Both the position numbers and the translations under genes were made by a program. This document shows positions 13,021-26,395 of a DNA stretch of 64,000 nt, piece after piece. Location of the stretch: assembly GCA_944470555.2 (NCBI GenBank), contig OX104130.1:43991491-44055490 (forward strand), read 5' to 3'. Numbering within the stretch: position 1 is the stretch's first letter; the number at the start of each line of letters is the position of its first letter. This stretch comes from Heterobilharzia americana (Eukaryota > Platyhelminthes > Trematoda > Strigeidida > Schistosomatidae). The notes under the pieces are model-generated. The model saw only the letters and a list, made by a program, of their open reading frames with translations. It made no database searches and was not told the DNA's origin.

Positions 13021-13190
13021 CCTTGCCTCCGTGGCATAGTGGATAGCGTCTTGGCGTTTGAAGCGACGGGTTCGAGGTTCAAGTCTCAGTGGGAACGACA
13101 CCACTCACCGCGGTGCAGGTATATCCAGCTGACGAGTGCCAAATAGTACGAAACGCGCATCCTAGATTCCCCTGCTAGCCGCACCCAAGT
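13021..13190 (+). repeat. Smalpha-like SINE with tRNA head and hammerhead
   Basis: The head has an A-box-like ggcatagtggat (13033 on) and a B-box-like gggttcgag (about 13067). A spacer and then a hammerhead (13115-13176, listed separately) follow, and the sequence ends shortly after the 'ctgctagcc' that follows the ribozyme. The usual tail is absent, so it is 3'-truncated. It lies about 30 bp after an inverted pair of tails of the same family. Confidence 0.8.
13115..13176 (+). ncRNA. Hammerhead ribozyme motif (Smalpha type)
   Basis: The core is ctgacga (13129-13135), a stem II gtgc...gtac with a caaata loop (13136-13149), then gaaa (13150-13153). The cleavage triplet ATC ends at 13161. Stem I strands are about 13121-13128 and 13162-13170. 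Core residues of CUGANGA and GAAA are intact. Stem II contains one G-U pair, and stem I has one mismatch (cctag instead of cctgg at the site). The predicted cut lies between 13161 and 13162. Schistosome Smalpha hammerheads are established self-cleaving RNAs. Activity of this copy is inferred. Confidence 0.8.
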
Positions 13191-16100
13191 CAACCTCATT
13201 TGTAGTTATAAACAACACTTAATGCTTTTTGAAACACGCCTTCTGAAATATTAAAAACCTTGTTACTACATGATAAAAATCTCTAAAAATCCTACAATCG
13301 TTTGGATTTAATTTTAACCGGATGATGATTACTCTCTGAAAAGTGATTTCATCGCATAAAAAATCATAATTTCCTAAGCCTATCTACTCATAAATAGCTT
13401 AGCTGGGTTCAGTTGATCAGATTTCAACAAATACTTGTTCTAGTTAAATAGAAATGTCTCTTGGCAACACAAATGCATCGTCTTTTAGACATAGCAACCA
13501 GCTAATCACATTTCCTTTCCAATTTTTTCCCCACCCTAAATAAGTTAGAAGGGAGAAGTGTAACGTACAGTAAACACCAACTCATGTACAGAAACCTTAA
13601 CTTTGTAAGAACAAGAAAACTGTCCAACCTGTCCTCTTTTGATGAATTTGAATTTCAGTTTATGAAATCACCACTGTTTCCAACACTGTTCACTTCTTAT
13701 GTAATTTACCACTCATTCTTGTTCCTACAGTATCTCTCATCCTCCTTGAATTATCAAATATTTGGTCATTTCACGATACTTCTTGTTCAGATCTCTATCA
13801 AATTTGTCTGGCTATGATTTTTGAATTGGATTGGATTATGAATACCTTCTCCACTATCTTCACTTGTCCTTTCCGTTTAAACTTTGTCTGAAACTGGTCA
13901 ATCACCAACCCTTGGAGCGCTAAAAAGACACGAAGTTATTTGTTTTTGTACACACATACTTAAATTCAGGTGTACCAATGACACACTGTCAGACAGTGAC
14001 ACAAAAAAATGTATAAATATACAACTCTGGAGCTTTGAGAATGAAGTCGCTGGACTAACTTTTCTTCTTTACAAATACTCAAGCAGCAAACACTTGAAAT
14101 CTACTGGCTGAACTACAGTACCTTGTACCTTCTAAATCAGGAACAAGACAGAAAACCACCTCACAATCTTTCAGGTAAACAGAGACTTAAATAAAACATT
14201 CTCAGATTCCTAGACTGAAGAAGGATAGATTTATCTTAGTTTGACTTTCACTTTTTCAGTTATTGAATTCTAAACAAACTCGCACTGTCCAACATACTAT
14301 CTCAGATTTTCCTTACTCTGGTTGCCAAATATTTCACTAGGTATTTTGAGCCGTATAAGTAAGGAACAAAGGAAACTTGTGTATGGAAGTGTAGATATGT
14401 CTCCTCTTTAGGCATTTCTGTGAGCCGTCTCTTCATTTGTCTAACATAACATTAAGGTAGTGCAGATTGCTATCATTTTCTTTCTTGCTTGTGAAGGCAA
14501 GTGAAGGATGTGCACCGTCAGAAAGAAATCTGCAAGTAGTAGACCTAATGGTAAGACAGTTGCGACTTTATCTCCTTGTCATTATTGAGAATGAAGTGTG
14601 AGTTAGAGTACGCCTGTAATCTAATAATTAAGGCAATTTATCTTCGGAATTTTATAAAAAAGGCACATGAAAAGAGTGACTTGGAAGAGGATAAGTCACA
14701 TCTATACAATGCTCTATTTTGTCAACTTTTGTCGTAAAGTGAACAAAAGAGAATTCAAGGTGAAGTATCACATTCTACTAACACTTTTCAGTGGAGTTGA
14801 AACTCTCTTTCTACATTAGCTGAGGCTATGAAAATTCGGTGGGATAGTCCAAAACTTTGTATTCCAAAGAAAATTGGAGAGACTTCTTCTCTACCCTAGC
14901 CAGAGGACAGTAAATGAATAATCTTCCCTGATGTTTGAAATGCTCTTATTCCTTAATTTATATTGGATTTTGTCACCTCTTCCACATATCTAATACATTC
15001 GTATCCAAGCTTCACTTATCAACTGCCTTCATCTTTCAGTATTACATAAATCTATCGCTTTTTTCCAAGCTCTGTTCTACTTTGCCTGTCTCAACGCCTT
15101 TTTATATGATTATACAGTTCCCAGTATAATTACTATCTCATGCCCAAAAATATTTCCCTTATTCTAAAGTGCATCACTAGCATCCTTGTTGTCGTTAACT
15201 GACTAAATGCTCTGATTGGTTTAAACTTCATATAAGACCTGCGGAATTTTGCTTAGTTTTCATTTTGGCATGTTCTCTCTTATTCGTTTTAAAGATTACC
15301 GACTGAAACATTTTCACAATTAAGCAGTCAAGCTTAAAAGTCACTAACTGTAACATTCCAGGATAATACCGACCATGTACTTTCGTTATTACTGTCACTC
15401 ATACTTATTTTTCTTTTCGAGCGCTTCAATTTCAAATATCAGTGTTGTGATAAGGGAATCATGTTGTATACCCCACGTAACTTTATTTAGATATTTTTTC
15501 AAATATCCTACGTTTCTGTATTACACTGTTATTGAAGTTAATTTTGTTTATACAAATTGAATATCGAAAAAAAAATTAATTACAACTTTTCATATCCTTT
15601 GCCGTGTCTTCTGTTTTACCTATCGTTATTGAGGGTTTTGTTAGTGTCTACCATTTAGGATAAAATTTATAAAATTCTTGTCAACAAAGATATCTGTCTG
15701 CACTTCTATGTTCACATTTTAACAAGTCAGAAACAGTATTTGTCCCTTACGCAGAGCTTACAAAACATGGTCATATTATATTTCGTTACACATTCATAAT
15801 CCTTTGACCATTTAACATACCTATCTGGATTACTTTTTAATAACCCAACAAACAGACTATTACTTTTTCATTACCAGGTTAGTGTTCACAGTGGCTGATA
15901 TTTGCATCAATCACGGTCATATCCAAAACCTTAAAAGTTTTACATGCCAATCATTGATAGCACTCTGTGATATTGTCTGAAAAATGAAAGAATTATTTTT
16001 TGGTGTTGGGTTTACCTCAATCTAAGTTCTTAGATATGTCATAACAATACCAGATAATGTCGTCAGTGCTTACTTCATGAAGAAGTGGAGTATTTTAAAT

Positions 16101-16700
16101 TGTATGCATGTTTGTTTAGTATATTCTCTTAACCTTTAACCACACTGTATTATGGATGTGGATGATTTTCCTATTGGATGTTGAACCTTAGAAGTCAGAT
16201 TTTTAAAGCGATCAATCGGAATAATTTACTCAGGTAATTAGGATACTGAAAGCAATGAGATGCTCCAATGACGTACATTGACAAGTGTTCACCTAGTCAG
16301 AAAAATAACAGGAGACGAGGACTGGTCCGCGACCTAAATGAAGACTCTGTTCGACAAAAATATATCATTTCTAGAGAGTTTTCATAAATGTACAAGTACC
16401 CAAGGTTTAGTGATCAGTGACACCCTGATTGACTTTATATATCACAAAAATTTCTGGAGAAATCCATACTGACTACACAGCATCATAGATTAAAATTCAA
16501 AGCTCGAAAACTTCCGCTTCATCGGTTAGTGGTTTATAATGATGATTTCCATTTTATCCACTTCTTATAAATCCTTATAGGATTATGCCTAGGAGATGGG
16601 ATTTTCCTAGCATGGCAATTTACCTGTTATGAATCTTAGCCCTGATTATTGATTTGATCTAATGGTTTTCGATACCTTGATACTTTCTTAGTAATCTATG
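13191..16700. other. No recognisable feature
   Basis: AT-rich sequence. Short frames (77 codons at 13584-13817, 75 at 13884-14111, 64 at 14935-15129) show no identifiable domain. I would not call genes here. Confidence 0.5.
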
Positions 16701-16739
16701 TATTAAGTATATGTTTGTATGTATGTATGCCTGCTGATT

Positions 16740-17870
16740 ACCTCTTCAATGGAGCACCATGCCTTCATTAATGCTCTTGCAGCTTTGTAGCTTACTTGTT
16801 GTAGTACTTCCACGTTGTCCCAATAGAATTTGGGGTTGCGCTTGTTCAAAGGCATCAGTATCAATGGTTAAGTACCACGCCGTTCCTCTGCTAGATCTTT
16901 TTTGTTTGACTTTCTGAGCTATTAAGTAGTTTATTGACCAGTGTGATGATTTCAAGTCTTTGCAAGTAATTTTGTAGACTAGATTCGTCTCATCTTTTTT
17001 GCGTAATGATTCTTCGGTTTCCACAAGACTTTCTGGGAGGGTTGAGTTAGTTTTTGTGGTATGTTCTTACTGAACGGATGAAGCAGTCTGTAAGCAGTTT
17101 CTTAGACGTTTAAGATGCACAGTAAAGTGATTAGTTTGTTGGCTGAGGCAATCGTCCTGCCTTTTCATTGAAAGGTATTTTCTGGTGAATTCAAATGCAT
17201 AATCAATAAACTTAAAAACAGTGTCGAAGTGATTTTCTTGTGACTTCCATAGTCATTAGTTGCTTAGTTGAATCTTGGCACATGCGAATAGTGCTTGTAC
17301 ACAGCTCTTCTCACTAGGCCCTGACTAGTTATTATTGTAGCGGATTATTTGATCTATAGGTTCTGTTTTCTATTACGTTTGAATTAATAGTTTTGTGCCG
17401 TGTCATACTAATAAGGAGGTCTAAAAATGTGATTTACTTGTTTTCTTATTTCCATTTTGTGAATTGAGTACCTCTAAAGGTTTAGTTTCTGAGAGTGAAT
17501 GAACTTGTTTTGCGAATGAAAAGCATAATCGTTGTAAGAAATAAAGATTTTGTAGTTCACAGTTGGAAAAGCTGATTCTAACCTCTGCATTGTCGTTTCT
17601 GTCATCAGTACAGTCACTGATACATCAGTGGAAGTTTCTTTACTTCTATGTCTCTTCTTTCAAATGGAAGTACTTAGTAAAAAACAGATCGTTCATTTCC
17701 GCTAAGCTTGTAGTGGTTTCCTGCGTATTCTTTTGAAGATTCCGGTCATCGCTTAAAAAGATATTGATTATGAAAAGTGCGTTTGCATCGAAAGACACGA
17801 TTTCCTTGTTGTTGTGTATCTTGGCATTTTTATTCCCTCCAGAAGCAAGTATCAATGAATTCAACTGTCC
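16740..17870 (-). pseudogene. Penelope-like element remnant (RT plus GIY-YIG)
   Basis: On the minus strand, from about 17870 downward, a frame contains EIVSFDANALFIINIFLSDD, like the VSFDV.SLFT.IP RT motif of PLEs. Degraded segments corresponding to the 'FLD.L' region lie near 17400. Further down, a 92-codon frame (17024-16746) carries LVYKITCKDLKSSHW, matching the VYKI.C..C..VYIGQT start of GIY-YIG domains, although the YIG residues themselves are lost. Several stops separate the blocks. The order RT then GIY-YIG on one strand supports a PLE. The family within PLE is not assigned. Confidence 0.7.
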
Positions 17871-18429
17871 CAGTAATGAAAAGTTCGAGAAAAAAACATC
17901 TAGCTAACAGCAGTTGAGACTGAGAGAGCTTTATCGATAGCTATCTACTGCTGAATACTAATGAAAGTGTACAGGTACAGAAGGTAATTCGCTAGACAAA
18001 TTGTCAAGTCAAGTTTGAACACTAGTGTGAATATACAACTTTCACCAGATAAAAATGAAACCGTTTCCGTGAAGACTCAGAACCTACTTTATATTCGATT
18101 ACATCTCACTTAGATACACTTTGCACTTACATACGAGCTGTTAGGAGTCGCATAGTTTTAATACGCTGCTGTGTTAACACACATTAATCCGCTTACAAGC
18201 CTGGGACATGTTCGAGATATTGTATGAAGCTATAACACTGGCTAATATCATTTGATCTGCTGCACAAGGGTTTGACGATATGCCACTTTGAGCATAAACA
18301 CAAATTCAAACTTCATTTGTACGAAGAAACCACCCCCAGAAATCATTCATAGTAAAATTTTAAGGTATGGCTATAGTCAGACCCAAAATATTTCTTGTTT
18401 CAATACAACTAGATGCCCCACAGTGTAGA

Positions 18430-19340
18430 GCAGTAACTCGGAAGATAGCAATTTTCCTATTTAAGAAGAAGGACCGAGAGGCTTGATGGAATCTCTGTTT
18501 AGTGGAAAAATGGGGAGGTTAGAGTAGCCAAAAGATAACAAAGGATGACAGTATCTTGAAGTAATTGATGAGAAATCACATGTGAATGGCATGAATTGTC
18601 TCAGCGAGACAAATAATCTACAAACTGCTTCAGAACCTGGAATCTGGGAATCAGGTATGTTTCATGAAACTACACCTCACCTTTCCTCAGTACTGAATGA
18701 CATTGTCGGCAAATCACTGATTCCGCTATTTAACATATTCTTGTCCAAGTTATGACTGTCAAAGAATTAGTGGCACTGTTTGTCCATTCTGGAGTTGCAG
18801 AAGGTTATTTATAGCTAGTAAGTGGTCACCAAACTGTAAGTCTAATAAGCTTAGTTATTAGAGTGCTGAGTTTGATTTTGTGATGAATAGCAGCATGCCA
18901 TTTTAGTGTATGAGCAGTATGACATTTGGTCAACCATTCATTTTCTATGAAGCACCTTCTGACAAGAGGGGAATAGTTGGGGTTCGTGTAAGTAAATTAT
19001 GCTTGGATGTGCCGTTTATTGACTTCAAAATGGCCTCTGACAAGGTATCGCATACTGGCTCAATGAAGTTTATTCTGTATAGCACAGACGACAAAATATT
19101 GGTGTATATATACGATATTTTAATGACAGAAGCCAGTGAGTAATGGTCAACGAGACATTCTTTGAGTTACTGGTGTTAAACGGTGGCGAATGGTTTGTAA
19201 CTGTTGTGACAGCGTTGCGCTTTTATCTTACCCTTATGAACATTGAAAAATATTTAATCTATAGGATCAGGAGACGCTTTCAAGCAAAAATGGAACATTT
19301 CGACCTCATTATATGGAGTATTATCAGTGATTAAGTTACA
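18430..19340 (+). pseudogene. Possible highly decayed reverse transcriptase
   Basis: Near 18447-18480 the plus strand reads AIFLFKKKDRE, like the I.P.FKKGDR motif of non-LTR RTs. At 18910-19334 two adjoining frames give DFKMASDKVSH (compare DFKKAFD.V.H) and, later, GEWFVTVVTALRFYLTLMNI (compare ..F.VT.GVRQG..LSP.LFN). The motif order is right, but the Q and G of the RQG motif are gone. It could be an old LINE RT or a chance resemblance. A profile search of the three-frame translation would settle it. Confidence 0.3.
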
Positions 19341-22000
19341 TTTGACTTTCGTCCTAGTACAAATAACGTAGTTACTGTAATCAACAGCCATTAAGCAAAT
19401 GTAATTTAAATGAACCTCAGTCAAGGTATTTTAAATGTAGCCATCACTTTGAAGGGGTTTCAGATAGTTTGGTAAGGACAATTTTAGGATAATGTACCCT
19501 TTTCCGATAAAACTCTTACCAAATGCTGCATCCAGGTAGCTGGTTTACGCCTAATAAAAACAATCACCTCCTCATAGATTATTTAAAATTTTATGGTCAA
19601 AGTAATGATGATAACTGCCTACTTTAGACACGTCAGTGACTTAAAATGTGCAAAATTGAAAAGGGATACTTTATCGGCATTTAGTACTATGAAAGATGAC
19701 TTCAGAGAAAGGTATACTTAGTATTCATCTGTAACTGGTAGTGAAAAGATTATTTTGTAAATGTCCGAAATCTGAGAGCAAACCAGCTTTCAGTGGAATG
19801 AAGATTTTGTTCTGTGGTCATCGACAACTAAAACACTGCATAGGAACCGGTGATGGCAGCTGCCCTAGTAAATCTGTCCAGAGGGAAACTTTCCCTTCAC
19901 ATCAATAAATACTGCAAGGATTATTCATTATCATATGGACTGCTAACCTTATCACTGTGAACTGGAAGTTCATGCCTCGTTCAGTTCTCAAGTCAAAAAA
20001 CCTCTGGACACCTAAAACTAGGTTTCCAACTATCCCAGATAGTAACTATTAACATATCCTAATTTTTTTTGTTATTACCATTTTTCTAACTGCGAACACT
20101 GGTTTCTCTAGATATTGCTTAGATAAATCTAAACACCTATGATTACGGCTTCAAAAGTGGGAAATAGCATCAACAGGCTCAAAAATACTTTGTAGTGTAA
20201 GTGTATAACATGTAGGGAGAAAATACTTACTTAGGCTAGAAGAAACGTTGCACGAATTAAATATAAGGGATGGAGAACAATAATTTAGTGCACACGAGGT
20301 TATAAGAACTTAACTCCGGAATAGGCAGGGACATACTATGTTCAAAGATATTGTTCCTAGAAGCTGTGTACAAATTCTTGTGCAAATATTTTTGCCACCT
20401 TGCTTTTTACGTAGTAGCAACTCCCAGGCAAATTATGAGGTGAAAGAAACATCAGATATATATAAATAGTACAAACAAAAATGCGTATTAGAGATTTCGA
20501 AATACCTATAAATTTTTAATGAAACAGTACGGAGTAATATATAGAGAAAAATAAGGGAATAGTAATAAAAGCTGCTAGAACCGTTATACCTTAGAATACG
20601 TGTTGCTGAAGCACACTTGACTCCACTTACAGAAATACAAGTTCAAATCTATTCATATTTTCATTGTGCTGCCAGAGTTGATGATCTACTGGCATCAAAC
20701 AACATAAAACAGAAGGGGCAAGGGAATACAACGGAGAGTGTATTCATGAATGTATTCAAACTTCGCAACAATGTGTCATTCAGCTTACATCCTAAAACAT
20801 TTTAAGCTTGTTTGTTCATATGAAATAAGATTCCATCATATCACATTTGCGAAAGTGGCTACTCAGTTTTTCAACTTCTGCTAAAGCTGCAATGAATGAT
20901 CGCAAGACTTCATTTTTGCTTCAGGTAAACTCTAGAATTGTACTGAAATATATAGAAATGCAAACGCTCTGCATGGATTGCGAATGCTATAAGTAGTTGC
21001 AGTGAATATATTGACGCTGGTCATCCATAAGAGTAGTACACATCATCATAAGTGAGAAATTTTATCGTATACTGGTGGAATCTCCCCAACCATTTGAAAC
21101 TCCTGTTCATATTTAACACCTTAATGCTTGAAATCGTCACATGTGCATTTCTTGGAATATTTCAAGTGGTACAAATGGCGATTGATCCACGTAAGCATTA
21201 ACTGCATGTGCTTCTCTTGGAGAAGTGTTTTCTGGAGGTTGCAGAAGTGATGCTGAAAAGCTGAAGTATTACGATAGCAATTTGATTTTAAACTTAAAGA
21301 CTGCCACCTAGTAGGATGAGATAGGCAGATCAGTACTGGAGTGGTGTAAATAAGCTATTCAGCTTTTGAATATATATCTTTCAGAAGAAGTCACTTCATC
21401 CCTTACATGCAGCTGTTGTTTTACAATGTTCTTCCTCAAACTAAAAATTAACAAACTTCCCCCTTCATTTGGTCTAGTTAAAACATGAATGTTCTTATCA
21501 TGGCGATAACCTTGGAATATATCTTCAATATTCAGTGGGTATAATGATGCATTTTATGTTTCAGAGACCATCCCACCCTAAGCGGCTTTAATTGATTCTC
21601 CTAAGAACCCAAGCTTCCGAGTTCCACTGTGAGTAGATTGCGTGCATTTATAAGAACAATGTTAAGTGGCTTCTGACTGGTGACAAGAGTTCTCTTGGGC
21701 ATAAATAAAACAATGCGATATTTGACTGTTTTAGTCGCTTACTTGTCATCCATACTCCTTGTAATCTGATATCTTGTTTGGCGATTTACAGGAAAAGATT
21801 TTATTTTAAATGTGGTCGCTTATAAGATTTGTATTCACATTTACGAGTCATATTCAGCATATGCATCTTGTACAACATATGCCTTTGCTGTAAATTGGAA
21901 AAGAAGTTCTGACTTAACCACGACATATGGCTTGTATGCCGTAAGGTACAAAATTGCCCGTCCAAGGTCTTCTTGGGTTTGTAGTAGCCAACATGCGACA
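19341..22000. other. No recognisable feature
   Basis: AT-rich. Short frames only (62 codons at 20617-20805). The stretch at about 21800-22340 may be the 3' untranslated part of the CR1-like element that follows on the minus strand. Confidence 0.4.
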
Positions 22001-22006
22001 TACCTC

Positions 22007-24860
22007 TTATTTTGCTTGATATCTTCCCAATCCTAAAAATAACATTACCACAGCTGTTTTCGCACCGTTACTAGCTTTTGTTTTTCCATTGTTTCTATGG
22101 TCTTGACTCATATTGATTGTCCACTTTTTTGACCTATCAGTGAGCGTAATGTTCAAACTCAAACTTTGTGTTGTAAAATTAGTAAATAATCGTTCTTTGA
22201 ATTCTGGGCCTGTCTTATTAGAGTACGTTCTTGGTTTGGAACGGTCACACTTGTCTCCCTGGCCCCAAGAAACCTGAAGAAATAGAAATGATCGAATAGT
22301 AGTTGACTTGCTCTTTATGGATAGCGTCACTTCTACTGATCTCTAAATAACTGAAAGCTTCTCTAATATAGCCCATGGATACCACAAGGCTGTAGATGTG
22401 AATCTAATCTCTTTTTGAAAGTGTTAAGGGAGAGGACTTTAACAACTTCTATAGAAAAGGAGTCTAACAGCTCAAAATACCTAATCGCAAAAGAATTAGC
22501 ACGAATCTTTGTACGTACCTTATCATGCTCTATTCTTAATAGACGGTCCCCAAATTGGAGTTTTTAATTAATCCTTAAGATGAATCTCTCAGTATGAAAG
22601 GGGTTGTAGGCAATGTGATGCATCATGGTCATATCACCTCCGATCCACGAGTGCTGTACCGAGTGTAGCTTAGAAACAACTAAGCGATCCAGGTAAAATT
22701 TCTAACATAACCCAACCACTTTCTTTGTAGCTACTCTCTTGACCCGTTCAAGGATAGCCATGGCCTTCTTCCAATATAGAAAAAGTCACGTATCAATTTT
22801 TTTTAAAATGAAGACCAATATGAAGTCCATACACTGTAGTGAAAAGGGATAGAGTTCTCGAAAGAAACCTAAGGATTCCATAGGTCTTGTTGGCTACAAG
22901 GTGTCAGTGAACCGAAGCTCTATGTACGTCACTTGAAGTAACCTAGAGATATTTTTATTGTCTGGATAATGAAAATTTATTTCACCCAGCGAATAAGAAC
23001 TGGAATTATTTTGAAATTTGTCTACAATCTTTGAGTTGCAAAAAAGCGGGCTTCCAGTGGTCTATTTTAAGGATTTTCGGAAGGTCCTCCTGGTGGACTC
23101 AGACGTCCGTTGGCTATTGTACTTCTCTGCAGTTCTTCGGACCATCAGCATATAGTAGTGCCTGAGAGTTGAGAAGTCTTGGCATGCCACTGACAAGAGT
23201 GAAAAACAGTAAAAGGACCAAGAGTGGAACCCTAAGGCATACCACTCGGCATTGGGGACAGACTAGATAAAGAGGAGCCAACACTAACTGACTGAGATCT
23301 AATGTACAGAATGTCTATGGGCAAACTCGGTATTCTTCCGCGTGTGCCCATTAGCCGAAGTTTCTTACACAGGATATCGTGACTTATCCTACCAAACGAC
23401 TTAGAAAAGTCAAGTAAACCAACGTGAATTGGCTTTTTCTGCACAAAAAAGAGAGTATAGCTACTCCAAACTATCAGCAAGTTCGTGTTACACGACCTTT
23501 AAGGTAAAACTCCATGTTGACAGCCATTTAAGATTGGGTTCTTATGCAATTAATCACGAAACGAGTCGCTTGTTACTCTTTTCATAAACTTTGCAACTGA
23601 AGAGGTCAGAGAGACTGGTCTATAACTACAGACAGTTAGTTTGTTTTTTCCTTTTATCTACTAGGACGACAGCCACTCGTTTTGAGTCAGAGAAACGAGT
23701 GTCTGAAGAGGTTTGCTAGTATGGCACTAAGGGCATTGGCACGCTCCTCAAGCACTTTTGAACGAATGTCACCAATTCTCGAGGACATTTTCGGATTCCA
23801 TGTCATTACAATACCCTTATTTATTATAGGTTCAAACCCTATATAAATTGGCCCCTCTGTAATATGAGTTTCCCACGGATATGTAGTTGCTCATCCCAAT
23901 CGACTGAGGCTGTTTTGGAATTCCTGAGTTGGTAAGTTTGTTACCGGAGTTAGTTTGAAGAATCGCTAAACTGCATGGGTTCTGTATACTAAGTGAAATG
24001 CCACTCTTTCATTTCGTCAATGAGTACAATGCTTCATTATTCTGCTCCAGGGTTCTGCATGGATGTGTATGGCAATTAACTGATTTGTTCTTATAATTTG
24101 CTCAGTCAACAGAGTTATTAGCGACCGTCCATTGGACCCAAGACGTCTGTTTATTCTATATAAACTTGAGTATGCTTAATGTAAGCCAAGAGGAATAAAA
24201 TTTGCTGGTTCTTCGTAAAAACGGTGGAATGCTAGGTTAGTGGAAGTTATACTCTCACTTAGTGATGAATCGTGGAAAGTTCAAATCCAGAGTTCCTCCA
24301 GGGAATTGTACCGTCACATTATTTAACGTGATGGCAGCTCTAGGAGGGCAACATAAGATTTGAACCAAACAAAAACTTCCGCAACATTTAATACCAAACC
24401 AGAGTACATCTTTAGTGCTAATCCTCTGGAAGCGAATCTCATAGGCTTTCAAGGGAGAACAGGTTTGAAGAGCGACGCATCCTCCTAGTCTCTCTGCTAT
24501 ATCCTTCTGGGTTAGGTCGAGCTGTCTCAGATAGATTTCTTTATCTTTTATATCCCATGTTGGCCAAATCTCACAGAAAGTCATTATGCCAGGACTATCC
24601 TCATCAACCAATTACCTTAACTCAGGTATCTTGGAGCTCAGACCGCACAAACTGTTGTAGATACAGCGAATGTGAGCATAAGGATAGTAAATCCTGGGAG
24701 AAACTTGAGCCAAGGAGACTGTGTTTCCAGACTTAAAAGTTTCTGTATTGACATGCTTTCGGCGATCTGGGAGTAAAACCGAGGGTGGCTGCTGATACCA
24801 CTGGGCTTGATTGAGAAATGACACATGATTCTCGATAAAAACTTGATCATTATCAAACCG
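22007..24860 (-). mobile_element. CR1-clade (SR3/Perere-3-like) non-LTR retrotransposon, decayed
   Basis: Read on the minus strand from 24860, the blocks fall in CR1 order. At about 24824-24612 an N-terminal endonuclease segment ends with NSLCGLSSKIPELR. At 24611-24255 the endonuclease continues (IMTFCEIWPTWDI, then STKDVLWFGIK and CCPPRA). Near 23680-23480 there is frameshifted RT, including a TSLSDLFSCK-like block. At 23480-23232 comes RT with LLDFSKSFGRISHDILCKKL, then LMGTRGRI and SPMPSGMP. At about 22700-22380 is a C-terminal block with RIEHDKVRTKIRANSFA, then LSLNTFKKRLDS. Multiple stops and frameshifts make it non-functional. The portion below 22340 is probably the 3' UTR, but its boundary is uncertain. 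Confidence 0.85.
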
Positions 24861-24963
24861 TTAGACCGTTGGGTGTGGATTGGCCAAAATAAAATGCTTA
24901 AATCTCCTCTAGGTCTGCCTCCTTTTACTTTCTTCTACCTAATCTCGCGTCAGCCAAGCGCTG

Positions 24964-25304
24964 TGTAGCAACCAATTCCGTAACACCAAAAGCCTAGGGT
25001 TAAGCCAGATTTGACGTTGATACTGATGTTCATAGTTCTGGTGGACTTGCTAAACCGAAATCATATGGTCAAGCATTCAAACTGTTTTGCACGTTGTTAC
25101 GTTAAGCGACGCTACTTTTACACTTATCACTAGCGAGCTGGTCGGAACGTATCGGCATTTAGGTAAGATCTAACAAATATACTATTCCACCTTACTACTT
25201 TATCGTATGTTGTATGTTGATCCCATACTCAAAAAGATACTCCGAGTAAGAAAAATAAGGGCATGGCCTCAGAGTCCGTCAAATTCGCGTAGGATCAATT
25301 CCTA
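24964..25304 (+). mobile_element. Diverged solo LTR of a gypsy (CsRn1/Boudicca-like) element
   Basis: This sequence aligns along its length with the LTR at 28921-29262. Both open with TGTAGC and share 'agcctagggtt' at about +30. Both continue with blocks such as ggtcaagcat near +120, an 'agc..gttggaacg' block and a 'gtc.gtc.a.ttcg' block near the end. Similarity fades at about 25305, where the other copy reaches its primer-binding-like sequence, and the lengths agree (about 341 and 342 bp). No gag or pol follows, so I call it a solo LTR. No clear target-site duplication is seen. Confidence 0.7.
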
Positions 25305-25310
25305 GGTCTG

Positions 25311-26395
25311 TACAGCAATAAGCATCTTTTGGCCTCTCCACCACAATGTCCCTACAACATAAAAGCAGAGACTGTTATAGGTGCACATATGTTTCTGGTG
25401 CATAAATCAAACATGGTTTTTTAACACCTTTGTGTGAAAAAGGTCTCGATACCAAATGTTCACTGACTTCCTCCAACTTTCGTCAACTCACTCGAAGTAC
25501 TTCAGCGATTAACTTCTTTTCATAGTGGGCAGAGCACTGATTCCTGATTATATATAACTCCGTACGCAATTCTTGAAAACAGTAAAACGTGATACTTAGA
25601 GCAAACTCTAACTTATCTTCTTGGTGGTCTCCAACATTCCATAATGCTTCTGTAGCTAACATCATGGAGATTTCACGCCTCATTCAAAATTTTCATGACA
25701 ACTGTAGGTCAGTCGGAACGAAGCAATCTTATGCATGTCTTACGAAAGCCATTCATACTAATAAACGGAGTAGCACTTTATAACTGAACGCCTCAAAATG
25801 ACCCTGTAGCCTCATACAATAATTGTCTATTGATGGAAATAAAAGGATTGATTTTGACCACGATTTCACTCACTGCTAATTACCACACAACTCTGCGTGA
25901 AAAGTGCATTTAAGATATCGTTTTTCTACGACTTTATTACCCGTTCAACTTCCATTGGTTAGGGGCATCATTCTTCATAAAAAACTTCGCTTCCCAGCTA
26001 AATAGGTGTCCCAGGTATGGGTATCTGTGACGAAGGCTTTTCAGATCATCTGATGGTATTAAACACAATCTTGCAATGATAAGAATATCGAAAGCTGTAC
26101 AAACGCACAAAACATACATCTAGAAAACAGAAAATATGCATTTCCTCAATGAACGCGATAACCTATAGCAAACTTTGTGAAATCCAAAATTGCACACATC
26201 TGACTAACCAGAGTATTCAGAAGTTAAAACAAAAGATTAGAGGATTCAAATGACAAAAGTATGATATTTTGACTATTTTTGAATTGCGACGTTCAGCAAC
26301 ACAGCAGACTTTACACCACAGTAATTACTTTATTGGCACTTGTGACCACTAGAGTGTACTTCGAAGAAGGAGGACCGCAAAGAAAGTTGTATTCC
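25311..26395. other. No recognisable feature
   Basis: Sequence between the solo LTR and the large inverted repeat. Only short frames occur, without recognisable motifs. Confidence 0.45.

Noticed and set aside
22007..22330. 107-codon minus frame as a stand-alone gene
   Set aside because: It lies immediately 3' of the CR1-like C-terminal region on the same strand and is more likely part of that element's 3' sequence.
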